Assembly (NCBI RefSeq): GCF_007004625.1
Contig: NZ_VIFV01000002.1
Span: 62,001 to 126,000, forward strand
Direction: 5' to 3'
Source: Planococcus salinarum
Lineage (GTDB): Bacteria > Bacillota > Bacilli > Bacillales_A > Planococcaceae
DNA length: 64,000 nucleotides
Shown here: piece by piece, positions 24,671-32,897 of the stretch
Numbering within the stretch: position 1 is the first letter of the stretch
Layout: every line of letters starts with the position of its first letter
The notes under the pieces: model-generated
Databases searched by the model: none
What the model saw: only the letters and a program-made list of their open reading frames with translations
What the model was told of the DNA's origin: nothing
Position numbers and translations under genes: made by a program

Positions 24671-26809
24671 ATGGAAGCAGCACAAAATAAGGACCAAGCG
24701 ATTTCTTCCGGTTCAGAGAAGGACATTCTTCAGGTGAAGAACAGCTCTCCTGTAAATATGTTTGAAGTAATGGTTCAGAATGCACCTGTCAGCATGTATA
24801 TTTTAGAAGATTGGTCGTATTCCTATGTCAATGAGCATTTTTGCGAGCTTGTCGGCTACACGAAAGAGGAATTGCTTCACGGTAAAATCACAATAGACCA
24901 ATTAGTTCATCCGGATGACTTATCCATCGTCCGGGAAAGTGTCAAAAAAAGAATTGAAAATGAGGACACCAAGGCCCGCTATCGCGTGAGGGCCTTCAAA
25001 AAGGATGGCGGTATGATGCACGTGGAAATTCACGCATCGAAAGCCATTGCCGATGGGAAGGCAGTCACGTTCGGGACCGTTTTTGATGTAACCGAAGAAG
25101 TCCATTCGACTCTGCACCTCAAGGAAAATAAAAATCGGTTAAAATCTCTTTTTGATAACAATCCGGATGCGGTCTTCACTTTTGATACGGAAGGAAACTT
25201 TACAGATGCGAACCAGGGGTGCGCATCTCTGTCAGGTCACTCGATTGAAGAACTGCTCGAGATTTCCTTTATCCCCCTTATTGTTCCGGAAGATTTGCCG
25301 ATCGCTCTTCACTATTTCGAGGAGGCGCTGCAGGGGAATACCAATCAATATGAGATTTCCATCACACGAAAAGATGGCAAACGAAGAGACTTGGAAGTTA
25401 CTTGCTTCCCCATGAACTATGAAGGGGAAATAGTCGGCGCATTCGGCATCACCAAAGATATCACAGAGCGAAATGTGCACAGCCAATTGCTGGAAAACCT
25501 TGTATTCTACGATTCGCTGACAAAACTGCCCAATCGGAAGCTGTTTGAAGACCGGTTGAGCCAGGTGTTTAAAAGCACCCTTACATGCAAAAATCAGCCG
25601 GCCGTCCTTTTCCTGGATCTGGATCGCTTCAAGTTCATCAATGATTCCCTGGGCCATCACCTCGGAGACGAATTCTTGAAAATAGTTGCCACAAGATTGT
25701 CTGAAAATATCCGCCATACGGACACGGTGGGACGATTTGCAGGAGATGAATTTGCAGTTTTGTTGCCCAATACGAATAGAAAAGAAGCAATCGCCCTGGC
25801 GGAAAGGCTGAACGAGACTTTGGCAAAACCCTATGAAGTGGCCGGCCATTCCTTATCGGTTTCGGCCAGTATCGGCATCGCTTTCAGCGCTGGAGCCGGT
25901 GAAACTGTAGATGGATTGATCAAAAAGGCAGATACAGCCATGTATTATACGAAACAATTCGGAAAAAACAATTACACCATTTACTCAGAAGAACTGGATC
26001 AAAACAACGCTTACAAATTGACCCTGGAACAGGATTTAAAGTCGGCCGTCAAAAATCAGGAGCTTACCCTCCATTATCAGCCGATCATCGATTTGAAAAC
26101 AGGAAATATAAGCGCCATGGAAGCGCTGATCCGGTGGAATCATCCTCAATTGGGTCTGATTCCCCCCGACCAGTTCATTCCGATTTCAGAAGAAAGCGGA
26201 CAGATTGTTTCAATCGGAAAGTGGGTACTCCAAACAGCATGTGCCCAAAACAAGAAGTGGCAGCAGGAAGGCTCCCCTCCGTTTCGAATCTGTGTGAATA
26301 TCTCAACCATTCAACTTCAGCATCCCAACTTTGTCCAGACTTTGAAAACTGTGCTGGAAGACACCGGATTGGAAGCAAAGTGGCTGGAACTCGAAGTCAC
26401 AGAGAGTATTTTAATGGAAGATACGATAAACTTGAAAGAAAGCCTGGTGAATCTGAAAGCCTTGGGCATTTCGATGTCAATCGATGATTTCGGGACAGGT
26501 TATACCTCCCTCAGTTACTTAAGAAACTTTTCGTTCGACCGGGTAAAAATCGATCGCACCTTTATACAGGATATCGCTTCCGGGTTAAACGGAAAGGCGA
26601 TTACTGCAACCATCATCTCGCTGGCCAATAAGTTGAATATGGGGGTAGTGGCTGAGGGAATCGAAGATGCCGCGCAATTAGCATACTTGAAAGAAGAAAA
26701 CTGCGATGATGGACAGGGCTATTATTTTTGTCGGCCGTTGCCATCCGAACTGCATGTCTTCACTCCATCTCCGCTAACTGTAATGGGTGGGACAGAAGAA
26801 GATTTTTGA
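24671..26809 (+). CDS. PAS-PAS-GGDEF-EAL cyclic di-GMP signalling protein
   Basis: A 712-residue cytosolic protein. Two PAS domains cover about residues 25-155 and 155-275 (APVSMYILEDWSYSYVNEHF; DAVFTFDTEGNFTDANQG). The GGDEF domain follows, with DSLTKLPNRK, FLDLDRFKFINDSLGHHLGD and signature GRFAGDEF. The EAL domain has MEALIRWNHP, NISTIQLQHP, LEVTES, DDFGTGYTSLSYL and KIDRTFI, so phosphodiesterase residues appear complete. AAGGAGG lies 7 bases before the ATG at 24671. It probably changes cyclic di-GMP level in response to a PAS-sensed signal; which activity dominates is not visible from sequence. Confidence 0.9.
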   Translation: MEAAQNKDQAISSGSEKDILQVKNSSPVNMFEVMVQNAPVSMYILEDWSYSYVNEHFCELVGYTKEELLHGKITIDQLVHPDDLSIVRESVKKRIENEDTKARYRVRAFKKDGGMMHVEIHASKAIADGKAVTFGTVFDVTEEVHSTLHLKENKNRLKSLFDNNPDAVFTFDTEGNFTDANQGCASLSGHSIEELLEISFIPLIVPEDLPIALHYFEEALQGNTNQYEISITRKDGKRRDLEVTCFPMNYEGEIVGAFGITKDITERNVHSQLLENLVFYDSLTKLPNRKLFEDRLSQVFKSTLTCKNQPAVLFLDLDRFKFINDSLGHHLGDEFLKIVATRLSENIRHTDTVGRFAGDEFAVLLPNTNRKEAIALAERLNETLAKPYEVAGHSLSVSASIGIAFSAGAGETVDGLIKKADTAMYYTKQFGKNNYTIYSEELDQNNAYKLTLEQDLKSAVKNQELTLHYQPIIDLKTGNISAMEALIRWNHPQLGLIPPDQFIPISEESGQIVSIGKWVLQTACAQNKKWQQEGSPPFRICVNISTIQLQHPNFVQTLKTVLEDTGLEAKWLELEVTESILMEDTINLKESLVNLKALGISMSIDDFGTGYTSLSYLRNFSFDRVKIDRTFIQDIASGLNGKAITATIISLANKLNMGVVAEGIEDAAQLAYLKEENCDDGQGYYFCRPLPSELHVFTPSPLTVMGGTEEDF

Positions 26810-26929
26810 GTTAAACCGGGAGTTACAGCGCCTTCGCAAAAGTTATCATTCAGTTCATAAGACAGAAAAGGGTCTCCAAGGCTCCATATGGATATCCCGT
26901 AGAGAGTTCTTACAGAAAGGAGATTTACT

Positions 26930-27229
26930 TTGTCGTCACCCATTAAATCTCGTGACACCGCTCTTGAATATATCAGAAATACAGCCGGAGTGAAAAATCT
27001 GCCGGAAATAAAGGAAGTTGTCATCGAGACGCAGTTATATTCGGTTTATCTTTTCCAAGCCGGAGCTTCGGCAAAAACCCCTTTTCAGGCAGTCCTGGTT
27101 GAGCACCTTCCGGCTGCAGAGCCTAAGGTGACATTGTTGCCCGTAAAAATCGCTGCCTCAGCGACAAAAATCGAAAAAAGTAAAAAAGTGATGGATTCTG
27201 TGCATGACCACTTTGCACAAGCTGAGTGA
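26930..27229 (+). CDS. hypothetical protein with TTG start
   Basis: A 99-residue protein that I do not recognise, starting TTG with GAAAGGAG 8 bases upstream: LSSPIKSRDTALEYIRNTAG, then VVIETQLYSVYLFQAGAS and a C-terminal charged helix KIEKSKKVMDSVHDHFAQ. There is no signal peptide. It follows the GGDEF-EAL gene by 120 bases on the same strand and precedes the mpsC-type promoter. A function cannot be proposed. Confidence 0.5.
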   Translation: MSSPIKSRDTALEYIRNTAGVKNLPEIKEVVIETQLYSVYLFQAGASAKTPFQAVLVEHLPAAEPKVTLLPVKIAASATKIEKSKKVMDSVHDHFAQAE

Positions 27230-27289
27230 CCCCCTTGCCTCTGGCAGGAACACGCAGAGCACCGGTCTTTTCCCTCCTTCCAAGTCCAG

Positions 27290-27318
27290 TTGACAGAAGA
27301 TAAGAGATTCGATAAGAT
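27290..27318 (+). promoter_or_regulatory. sigma-A promoter of the mpsC-type gene
   Basis: Consensus TTGACA at 27290-27295, a 17-base spacer and TAAGAT at 27313-27318. It lies about 208 bases before the ATG, leaving a long leader that contains an intrinsic terminator. Confidence 0.7.
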
Positions 27319-27504
27319 GAATTCAATAGAATACCCGTAACGTCAGCAATAGTAACCAGATGCCACTTAAAGCTTGAGCAGGCAGTTAATAAGAAAATCT
27401 TATTGGCTGAATGAAAAAGTTCGGTAAAGCGTTGGTTAAGATTATGATAAAACGGTATATTTCCGCCCCTGCACTGTCAGCGGGAATGGAAGTATGCCGT
27501 TTTT
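27319..27504 (+). promoter_or_regulatory. candidate attenuator leader ending in an intrinsic terminator
   Basis: After the promoter there is about 130 bases of non-coding leader with a smaller hairpin (CAGTTAATAAG / CTTATTGGCTG), then a terminator hairpin at 27449-27503 (AAAACGGTATATTTCC pairing with GGAAGTATGCCGTTTT) and a T-run. The ribosome binding site AAGGAGAG follows directly. No gene lies between promoter and terminator, so the terminator should control readthrough into the DUF2294 gene. I could not match the leader to a known riboswitch. Confidence 0.5.
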
Positions 27505-27525
27505 CTTTATAAGGAGAGAGATTAG

Positions 27526-27900
27526 ATGGATTATGCCAAATGGACAAAAGGATCATTGGAAGCCGAGATCAGCAAGACCTTGACCCAGTGGGAAAAAGAT
27601 TATCTGGGGAGAGGCTCCGTTTCCGTAAAAACGGATATTCTGAGGGACATGCTGGTGGTTTCACTCAGCGGAATTTTAACCCCTGCAGAATATAAATTAT
27701 GCAATACAAAAGAAGGCTTGTTATCCGTTAAGCGCATCCGTTCAGATCTGGTGGAATCCGGCCGCGAACATTTAGGAGCGGTGATCGGTGAATTGACAGG
27801 TGAAAAAGTGACAGGCTTTCACACGGATATCAGTACCCATACGGGAGAACGGATCATGGTATTCCGTTTGTCCGCCAATCTGCAGGAAAAATTATCATAA
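27526..27900 (+). CDS. DUF2294/MpsC-family protein
   Basis: A 124-residue soluble protein of the DUF2294 family (also called MpsC): GSLEAEISKTLTQWEKDYLGRG, KTDILRDMLVVSLSGILTPAE and GAVIGELTGEKVTGFHTDIS are recognisable. In Staphylococcus the mpsABC genes form a Na+-linked bicarbonate/CO2-concentrating system, and Bacillus ybcI lies near the dabA/dabB homologues. Here the gene is followed by an SbtA-like bicarbonate permease, so a role in inorganic carbon supply is a sound inference. It has AAGGAG 9 bases upstream and is preceded by an attenuator-like terminator. Confidence 0.82.
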   Translation: MDYAKWTKGSLEAEISKTLTQWEKDYLGRGSVSVKTDILRDMLVVSLSGILTPAEYKLCNTKEGLLSVKRIRSDLVESGREHLGAVIGELTGEKVTGFHTDISTHTGERIMVFRLSANLQEKLS

Positions 27901-27944
27901 GAATCCAGGGAGACCACCAGAACAGTGCAAACTGAGCTGCAGGT

Positions 27945-28010
27945 AAACCGGTATTATTCAGGCCAGTTGATGACTTTCATCGCCGGCTCCTGGATATGCC
28001 GGTTTTTTTT
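27945..28010 (+). terminator. terminator between the DUF2294 and SbtA genes
   Basis: Arms AAACCGGTAT...CAGG and CCTGGATATGCCGGTTT followed by eight Ts. The arms resemble those of the hairpin before the DUF2294 gene. It ends 56 bases before the sbtA-like ATG. Confidence 0.75.
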
Positions 28011-28066
28011 ATGCAGAAAAGAAGAGAGTTTTCACAAAAAAAGATGCCAAAGGAGAAGTGTGCCGC

Positions 28067-29089
28067 ATGTATGAGATTATCGTCCAAAATTTACTGTCCC
28101 CTGTCGTGCTGTTTTTTGTATTGGGGGTCATTGCAGCTTTAGTAAAATCTGATTTGAAATTCCCTGCCGGCCTAAGTGAAGCGCTGAGCATTTATCTGCT
28201 GGTGGCAATCGGTATCAAAGGGGGCATGGAGCTGTCCCATTATGAGCTGGCTACCGTCATCAAACCCATTGCAGGAGCTTTGTTTTTGGGAATCATTATT
28301 CCAATCCTTATTTTAATCGCTCTCCGGTTCACGAAAATGGACATCCATAACTCGATCGGGCTGGCTGCAACCTATGGTTCCGTAAGCATTGTCACATACG
28401 GGGCCGCCATCTCTTTTCTGGAAAAAAAGGGCGTAGGCTATGAAGGCTTTATGAATGTGCTCGTTGTCCTGATGGAAAGTCCAGCCATTTTCGTTTCGCT
28501 GCTTCTGCTGCGGATCTCGCAAAAGTCCGAGGCCGATCGGCTCGCCCTGGGAATTGCGGACAGAAGGGAACAAGCCCAGAACCTCGGATTCGCAAACGGG
28601 TTATTCGATAAAGAAGTATTGCGGGACAGCCTGTTTGGCAAAAGCGTCCTGCTGTTGATGGGAAGTTTGATCATCGGCTGGATTGTGGGGCAAAATGGCG
28701 AATCACTCGTCAAACCCTTATTTATCGACCTGTATGGAAGCATCTTAATCCTCTTCTTATTGAATATGGGGTTGATCGCCGGGGAACGCCTTCCTGAAGT
28801 CAGCAAACAGGGATGGAGAATCTTATTGTTCGGCATTTGTGTTCCGATAATAGCGGGAAGCCTCGGCGTCCTGGTCGGAAACTGGGTCGGTCTGTCACTC
28901 GGCGGCGTGGTCCTGATGGGCGTCCTGGCAGGGAGTGCTTCCTACATTGCGGCGCCAGCGGCTTTGCGTTCATCCGTGCCCGAGGCGAACCCGTCGCTCT
29001 ACCTGGGCTTGTCCCTTGGCGTGACGTTTCCGTTTAACTTAATCATTGGAATTCCACTCTATTATGCTTTGGCTCAATTCTTCCAGTAG
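28067..29089 (+). CDS. SbtA-like sodium-dependent bicarbonate permease
   Basis: A 340-residue protein with about ten membrane helices and a central hydrophilic loop around residues 155-190 (RISQKSEADRLALGIADRRE). Matching the SbtA family are FFVLGVIAALVKSDLKFP, LSIYLLVAIGIKGGMEL, AATYGSVSIVTYGAA and AGSASYIAAPAALR. Cyanobacterial SbtA imports bicarbonate with Na+. The ATG at 28067 is 11 bases after AAAGGAG; a GTG three codons earlier is too close. Together with the DUF2294 gene it suggests a carbon dioxide/bicarbonate supply locus. Confidence 0.88.
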   Translation: MYEIIVQNLLSPVVLFFVLGVIAALVKSDLKFPAGLSEALSIYLLVAIGIKGGMELSHYELATVIKPIAGALFLGIIIPILILIALRFTKMDIHNSIGLAATYGSVSIVTYGAAISFLEKKGVGYEGFMNVLVVLMESPAIFVSLLLLRISQKSEADRLALGIADRREQAQNLGFANGLFDKEVLRDSLFGKSVLLLMGSLIIGWIVGQNGESLVKPLFIDLYGSILILFLLNMGLIAGERLPEVSKQGWRILLFGICVPIIAGSLGVLVGNWVGLSLGGVVLMGVLAGSASYIAAPAALRSSVPEANPSLYLGLSLGVTFPFNLIIGIPLYYALAQFFQ

Positions 29090-29135
29090 GGGTTGCCTGA
29101 AAGCACAGCGCCTCCAAGGGCGCGCAAATTCCTTT

Positions 29136-29165
29136 CCTGCACCCAAAAGGTGCAGGATTTTTTTG
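29136..29165 (+). terminator. Rho-independent terminator
   Basis: Stem CCTGCACC / GGTGCAGG with loop CAAAA and a T-run, after the sbtA-like gene. Confidence 0.9.
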
Positions 29166-29368
29166 TTTTCCCGAATAAGCCAAATAGGATAGCCCCATAA
29201 ATTCTTCTCTTTCTTCCCTCAGCGCAACTGATAGCCGCCAACTTTCCGGTCACTGAATCTCATGAAAAAACCTTTTTCTATTGATTTGAACCGTTAAGGA
29301 GTTTAAATCCGAGGATTATCAGGAATTACAAAAAGTATTATTCACATACTTACTTACGGGGGTGCAGC

Positions 29369-30238
29369 ATGAAATATACAGGAGTGATATTAGTGATGCT
29401 GGCAGCGGTCTGCTGGGGCATCAGCGGCGTCATTGCCGATATCCTGATGACGAAGGGCTGGAACCCCATTGTGATTTCGTTTTACCGTGGAGCTGTCGGA
29501 TTGCTGTTTTTTATCGGATGGTTCCTCCTTCACTTTAAGAAAAACTGGCTCGTCTCTTCCCGTTTGTATATCTGGTCACTGGTCGCCGGGGTCGGCGTCG
29601 CCGGAAATTTCACCTTTTACTTTTTAAGCATTCAAGCCTCCAGCGTTGCGGTCGCGGCCACGCTGATGTATACCGCACCGGTCTTTGTCCTGATCACTTC
29701 CTTCCTTTTGCGGGTGGAGCGCTCCACCTGGTTTAAATGGGGCAGCATCGCCGGGGTCCTTGCGGGAATTGTTCTTCTGACCGGCGCCTATAACCTTGAC
29801 TCGATTGCAGTCAGTTTTCTCGGGACTGCCACCGGACTGGCTTCGGCCATTTCCTATGCGCTGTTCATATTCGCCTTTAAAAAAGCTTCCGAGATCGGAA
29901 AGCCCCAAATCACTTTGACGATTGCGTTCTTTACATTTTGCCTCGTATTGTTTTTGTTCATGGACCATCAAGAGGCAGCCGCTGCCCTGACTTCTTCGGA
30001 TATCGGCTGGTTTATCCTGATTGGAGTGGTGGGAGCCGGGATTTCGTTTATCCTGTATGTGATTGGCATTCGATTGACTGCCGCGTCAACCGCTTCGATG
30101 GTCGCCATGATCGAGCCGGTTACAGCCTCGTTGCTGGGGGTTTTCCTGCTCGGAATCGAGCTGACCATCGTCCAAATTGTTGGCATGGTGATTATCTTAG
30201 CGACCATCACGATGCTCAGTGTGAAACAGGCCTCGTGA
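29369..30238 (+). CDS. EamA-family DMT transporter
   Basis: A 289-residue membrane protein with ten predicted helices in two EamA repeats (VMLAAVCWGISGVIADILM and LASAISYALFIFAFKK). The end of each repeat has the typical M-EPV segment (MVAMIEPVTASLLGVFLLG). GGGGGTG lies 6 bases before the ATG. DMT carriers export amino acids or other metabolites; the substrate here is unknown. Confidence 0.88.
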   Translation: MKYTGVILVMLAAVCWGISGVIADILMTKGWNPIVISFYRGAVGLLFFIGWFLLHFKKNWLVSSRLYIWSLVAGVGVAGNFTFYFLSIQASSVAVAATLMYTAPVFVLITSFLLRVERSTWFKWGSIAGVLAGIVLLTGAYNLDSIAVSFLGTATGLASAISYALFIFAFKKASEIGKPQITLTIAFFTFCLVLFLFMDHQEAAAALTSSDIGWFILIGVVGAGISFILYVIGIRLTAASTASMVAMIEPVTASLLGVFLLGIELTIVQIVGMVIILATITMLSVKQAS

Positions 30239-30386
30239 TGGCCTGAATGCCAGGCTTCGGAAATCACTTTTGCTCCATTGAAAACTTATTGAAGCAGCAA
30301 TGAAATTGATGTATATTCGGCTCAAGGCAAGCAATCCCGGTTCCGGCCAAACCCGGAAAATCCGATTTTATGAAAGGCGGACGGCC

Positions 30387-31007
30387 ATGTACATTCCAAA
30401 ATATTATAAGATCACCGATTTTGAAGAAATCCGGGAATTTGTTCAGCACAATTCATTCGGTACACTGGTCACCACCCAAAAAGGACGGCCCATTGCGACG
30501 CATGTGCCCCTGCAGTTGGTAAAAGAAGGCGAAGATCACTATGTAACAGGTCATCTGGCATACGGAAATCCCCAGTGGCGAACTTTCGAAACGTCCGAAG
30601 AAGTATTGGTGATGTTCCAGGGACCGCAAGCCTACATTTCTTCTTCCTGGTACGAACAGGAAAACGTCCCGACATGGAACTACCAGGCTGTCCATCTATA
30701 CGGCGCCGCCACCATTCTGAGTGAAGAAGAATTGAAGCAGGACCTGGCCGGTTTGCTGAAAAAACACGAACAGCACCGGGACCATCCGGTGCTGTGGGAG
30801 ACACTCTCCCCTGCCCTGCTGGAAAAAGAACTCAAAGGGATTGTGGGCTTTAAGATCAAAGTGGCCGAAGTCCAGGCTGCCTATAAAATGAGCCAGAACC
30901 GCACCGACACGGATTATCGAACCATCGTCGAACAATTGCAGAAGGAAGAAAATCCGAATTCAAAGCAAATGGCCGAAGCGATGGAAAAGAAGAGGAAGGA
31001 ACTTTAA
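30387..31007 (+). CDS. paiB: FMN-binding negative transcriptional regulator (PaiB-like)
   Basis: A 206-residue protein of the PaiB family, a split-barrel FMN-binding fold: MYIPKYYKITDFEEIREFV, FGTLVTTQKGRPIATHVPL, GHLAYGNPQWRTF, YISSSWYEQENVPTWNYQAVH and the ending GIVGFKIKV. In Bacillus, PaiB with PaiA reduces protease synthesis and sporulation. No paiA lies next to it here. The ATG at 30387 has AAAGGCGG about 7 bases upstream and fits the family start exactly. Confidence 0.9.
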   Translation: MYIPKYYKITDFEEIREFVQHNSFGTLVTTQKGRPIATHVPLQLVKEGEDHYVTGHLAYGNPQWRTFETSEEVLVMFQGPQAYISSSWYEQENVPTWNYQAVHLYGAATILSEEELKQDLAGLLKKHEQHRDHPVLWETLSPALLEKELKGIVGFKIKVAEVQAAYKMSQNRTDTDYRTIVEQLQKEENPNSKQMAEAMEKKRKEL

Positions 31008-31064
31008 TCATTTTCGGTAAAAGGGCTCTGCCCTATTAAAAACCTTCTATATAATAAGCAAGCT

Positions 31065-31103
31065 TCTTCAGGCTGTCGGGACCCCTTCTCGACAGCCTTT
31101 TTC
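31065..31103 (+). terminator. Rho-independent terminator after paiB
   Basis: Stem AGGCTGTCG / CGACAGCCT followed by TTTTT. Confidence 0.85.
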
Positions 31104-31145
31104 CAATTCTTCGTTTTGATGCCTTGATCAGGTTGGAAAATCGGA

Positions 31146-31183
31146 TTAAAAAAGAAGCTGAGAAAAATCTCAGCTTCTTTTTT
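31146..31183. terminator. bidirectional terminator, paiB side and osmC
   Basis: Near-perfect AAAAAAGAAGCTGAGA / TCTCAGCTTCTTTTTT with an AAAA loop, 7 bases after the OsmC stop on the minus strand. Confidence 0.9.
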
Positions 31184-31189
31184 CCTTTA

Positions 31190-31630
31190 TTATGCTTTTT
31201 CCCATGTGGCGTCGATTGGTATCCCCGCTGCTTTGAATGTGGTGAACACCGGACAGCGAAGGTCCGTCTTTTCTTTAAGCTCCTGAATCCGTTCGGATGT
31301 TTCTTCTGTTTGCACTTTTGCGTGCACATAGATTTTATTGAAATAAGGCTGGACATCCGCCTGTCCCATGAGACCGCGTGGATCCAATTCTCCTTTTACA
31401 TCAACCTCGATCCCCTGCAGATCAAAACCAATATCTTTGGCCACAAGATTTGCAATTACATTTTCACAGCCGGCCAAGGAAGCCAGGAGAGTTGAAAGCG
31501 GATCCGGTCCTTTATCGGTTCCTCCCATGTTTGCTGGTTCATCGATTGTAATTTCATGGTTCCCCATCGAAATTTCTGATTTCATCTTGCTTGCTGATCC
31601 TGTCGCTTGAAATGTCATGCTGTTTGCCAT
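31190..31630 (-). CDS. OsmC-family peroxiredoxin-like protein
   Basis: A 146-residue OsmC/Ohr-fold protein. The two conserved cysteines are in SLAGCENV and LRCPVFTTFKAAG. The opening after the start, TFQATGSASKMKSEIS, and DPLSTLLASLAGC are typical of the OsmC subgroup (YhfA-like). Members detoxify organic hydroperoxides or act on sulfur species. GGAGGAGG lies 10 bases before the ATG at 31628-31630. Confidence 0.87.
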   Translation of the reverse strand: MANSMTFQATGSASKMKSEISMGNHEITIDEPANMGGTDKGPDPLSTLLASLAGCENVIANLVAKDIGFDLQGIEVDVKGELDPRGLMGQADVQPYFNKIYVHAKVQTEETSERIQELKEKTDLRCPVFTTFKAAGIPIDATWEKA

Positions 31631-31823
31631 ATTGAATTTCCTCCTCCAATTGAATCTCACTCCACTTTAACACCCGCTATCAACCGACAATGTTAGGTGG
31701 CTTACAATATCGTTCCTTCTTAAAAGTCTGTTCAGGTGTTTGGGGATACAGAGGAGAATGTAAGTCAGCTTACAGTTTTCCGGAGGGGCACAGGTAAAAT
31801 TGGGATGAGGGGCAGCTTCGTGG

Positions 31824-32042
31824 TTATATTTCCAACGCCATGATTTTGGTATAAGTGTAATAGGTCTCTCCCATTTTCAAAAGTGGAAACCCTTGTCTTT
31901 TTTTCTCCACAGTTACATTCTGTAGTAAAAGGCGATGCTCGAATATATTACAGATTTGAAAGGGAATGCTTAACTCGTTAAGTTTGCTTTTCACTTCTTC
32001 ACATTTTGTGCAGCCCGGGACGACAAACAAGCTGCAATCCAC
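31824..32042 (-). CDS. glutaredoxin-like protein
   Basis: A protein of about 72 residues with CSLFVVPGCTKCEEVKSKL, so a CxxC redox site in a thioredoxin fold, and later FPLLKMGETYYTYTKIMALEI. Glutaredoxins usually have a cis-Pro before the final helix; here FPLL could supply it. Starts are uncertain: GTG at 32040-32042 or ATG at 32079-32081, which would overlap the divergent Crp gene. The promoters of the two divergent genes must lie within or next to each other's coding sequence. Confidence 0.65.
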   Translation of the reverse strand: MDCSLFVVPGCTKCEEVKSKLNELSIPFQICNIFEHRLLLQNVTVEKKRQGFPLLKMGETYYTYTKIMALEI

Positions 32043-32079
32043 AACTTGTCCATTTATAAGAAAAGAGAGGGGATTGACC

Positions 32080-32760
32080 ATGGATAAACTGACACTCCTT
32101 TCGCACATTAATCTTTTCGATGAATTGCCAATGGAAGACATGAAATTAATCGACGACAACAGTACAATGACACCGGTGAAGAAAGGGACCCAGATACTGA
32201 TTCCCGAACAGCCGCTGGATGTATTGTTCTTTCTGAAACAAGGACAGGTTCGCCTCTACCGGATGACGCCCCAGGGAAAACAGTTCACCACTGACATTCT
32301 TGTGGACGGCAATGTCTTTGGTGAAACGGAATCCTTCATGCTGACGGATAAGCAAACCTATGCAGAGGCAATGACCGATTGCTATGTGTGCACCATGGAC
32401 AAGGGGAAATTCGAATCGTTTATTCGAACAACACCGGATGTCTCCCTCAAACTCATTCAAATCCTATCGAACCGGTTGAAAGAAACGTATGATATCAGTG
32501 AAAAAATCGCACTCGGCGATGTCCGCTACCGCACGCTTTTTCTCCTGCTCAAAATGAGTGAAAAAAGCGGTACCCGGGAAAAAGAATGGCAATCGATCAA
32601 TATGAAAATCACCCATGAAGACATTGCGACGATGGTCGGCTCTTCCAGAGAAACGATTTCTCTTCTGATGAGCAAGCTGAAAAAAGAAGGCTTGCTCAAG
32701 AAAACATTTCTTGGCTACTCCATCAAAGCAGATGAAATAAAGAAAATCCTTATGGAATAA
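32080..32760 (+). CDS. Crp/Fnr-family transcriptional regulator
   Basis: A 226-residue regulator: an N-terminal cyclic-nucleotide-binding-type beta roll (PVKKGTQILIPEQPLDVLFF, GQVRLYRMTPQGKQF, GNVFGETESFML) and a C-terminal winged helix-turn-helix (THEDIATMVGSSRETISLL). No N-terminal cysteine cluster for an Fnr iron-sulfur centre is seen. The ATG follows AGAGGGG by 6 bases. It is divergent from the glutaredoxin-like gene; a redox or stress role is inferred from neighbours. Confidence 0.88.
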   Translation: MDKLTLLSHINLFDELPMEDMKLIDDNSTMTPVKKGTQILIPEQPLDVLFFLKQGQVRLYRMTPQGKQFTTDILVDGNVFGETESFMLTDKQTYAEAMTDCYVCTMDKGKFESFIRTTPDVSLKLIQILSNRLKETYDISEKIALGDVRYRTLFLLLKMSEKSGTREKEWQSINMKITHEDIATMVGSSRETISLLMSKLKKEGLLKKTFLGYSIKADEIKKILME

Positions 32761-32792
32761 GGATTTTTTATATTTTCTCAAAAAAGACAAGG

Positions 32793-32820
32793 GAATAAAG
32801 TAAGGTTCCTTACTTTATTC
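32793..32820. repeat. near-perfect 28-bp palindrome
   Basis: GAATAAAGTAAGG, two bases, CCTTACTTTATTC: 13-bp arms without mismatch. It lies between the stops of the convergent Crp and membrane-protein genes and has no T-run, so it could be a weak bidirectional terminator or a protein site. Confidence 0.6.
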
Positions 32821-32897
32821 GGTCAATGAGATTCTTTTTAAGACCTTTCCCGGACTTCCAGGTGTGGAACGCCCGGAAAGGCCTTTCTCTTCTATAT

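Noticed and set aside
27319-27448. Known riboswitch (cyclic di-GMP, cyclic di-AMP, SAM, T-box) in the mpsC leader
   Set aside because: None of the conserved sequence cores I know for these classes is present.
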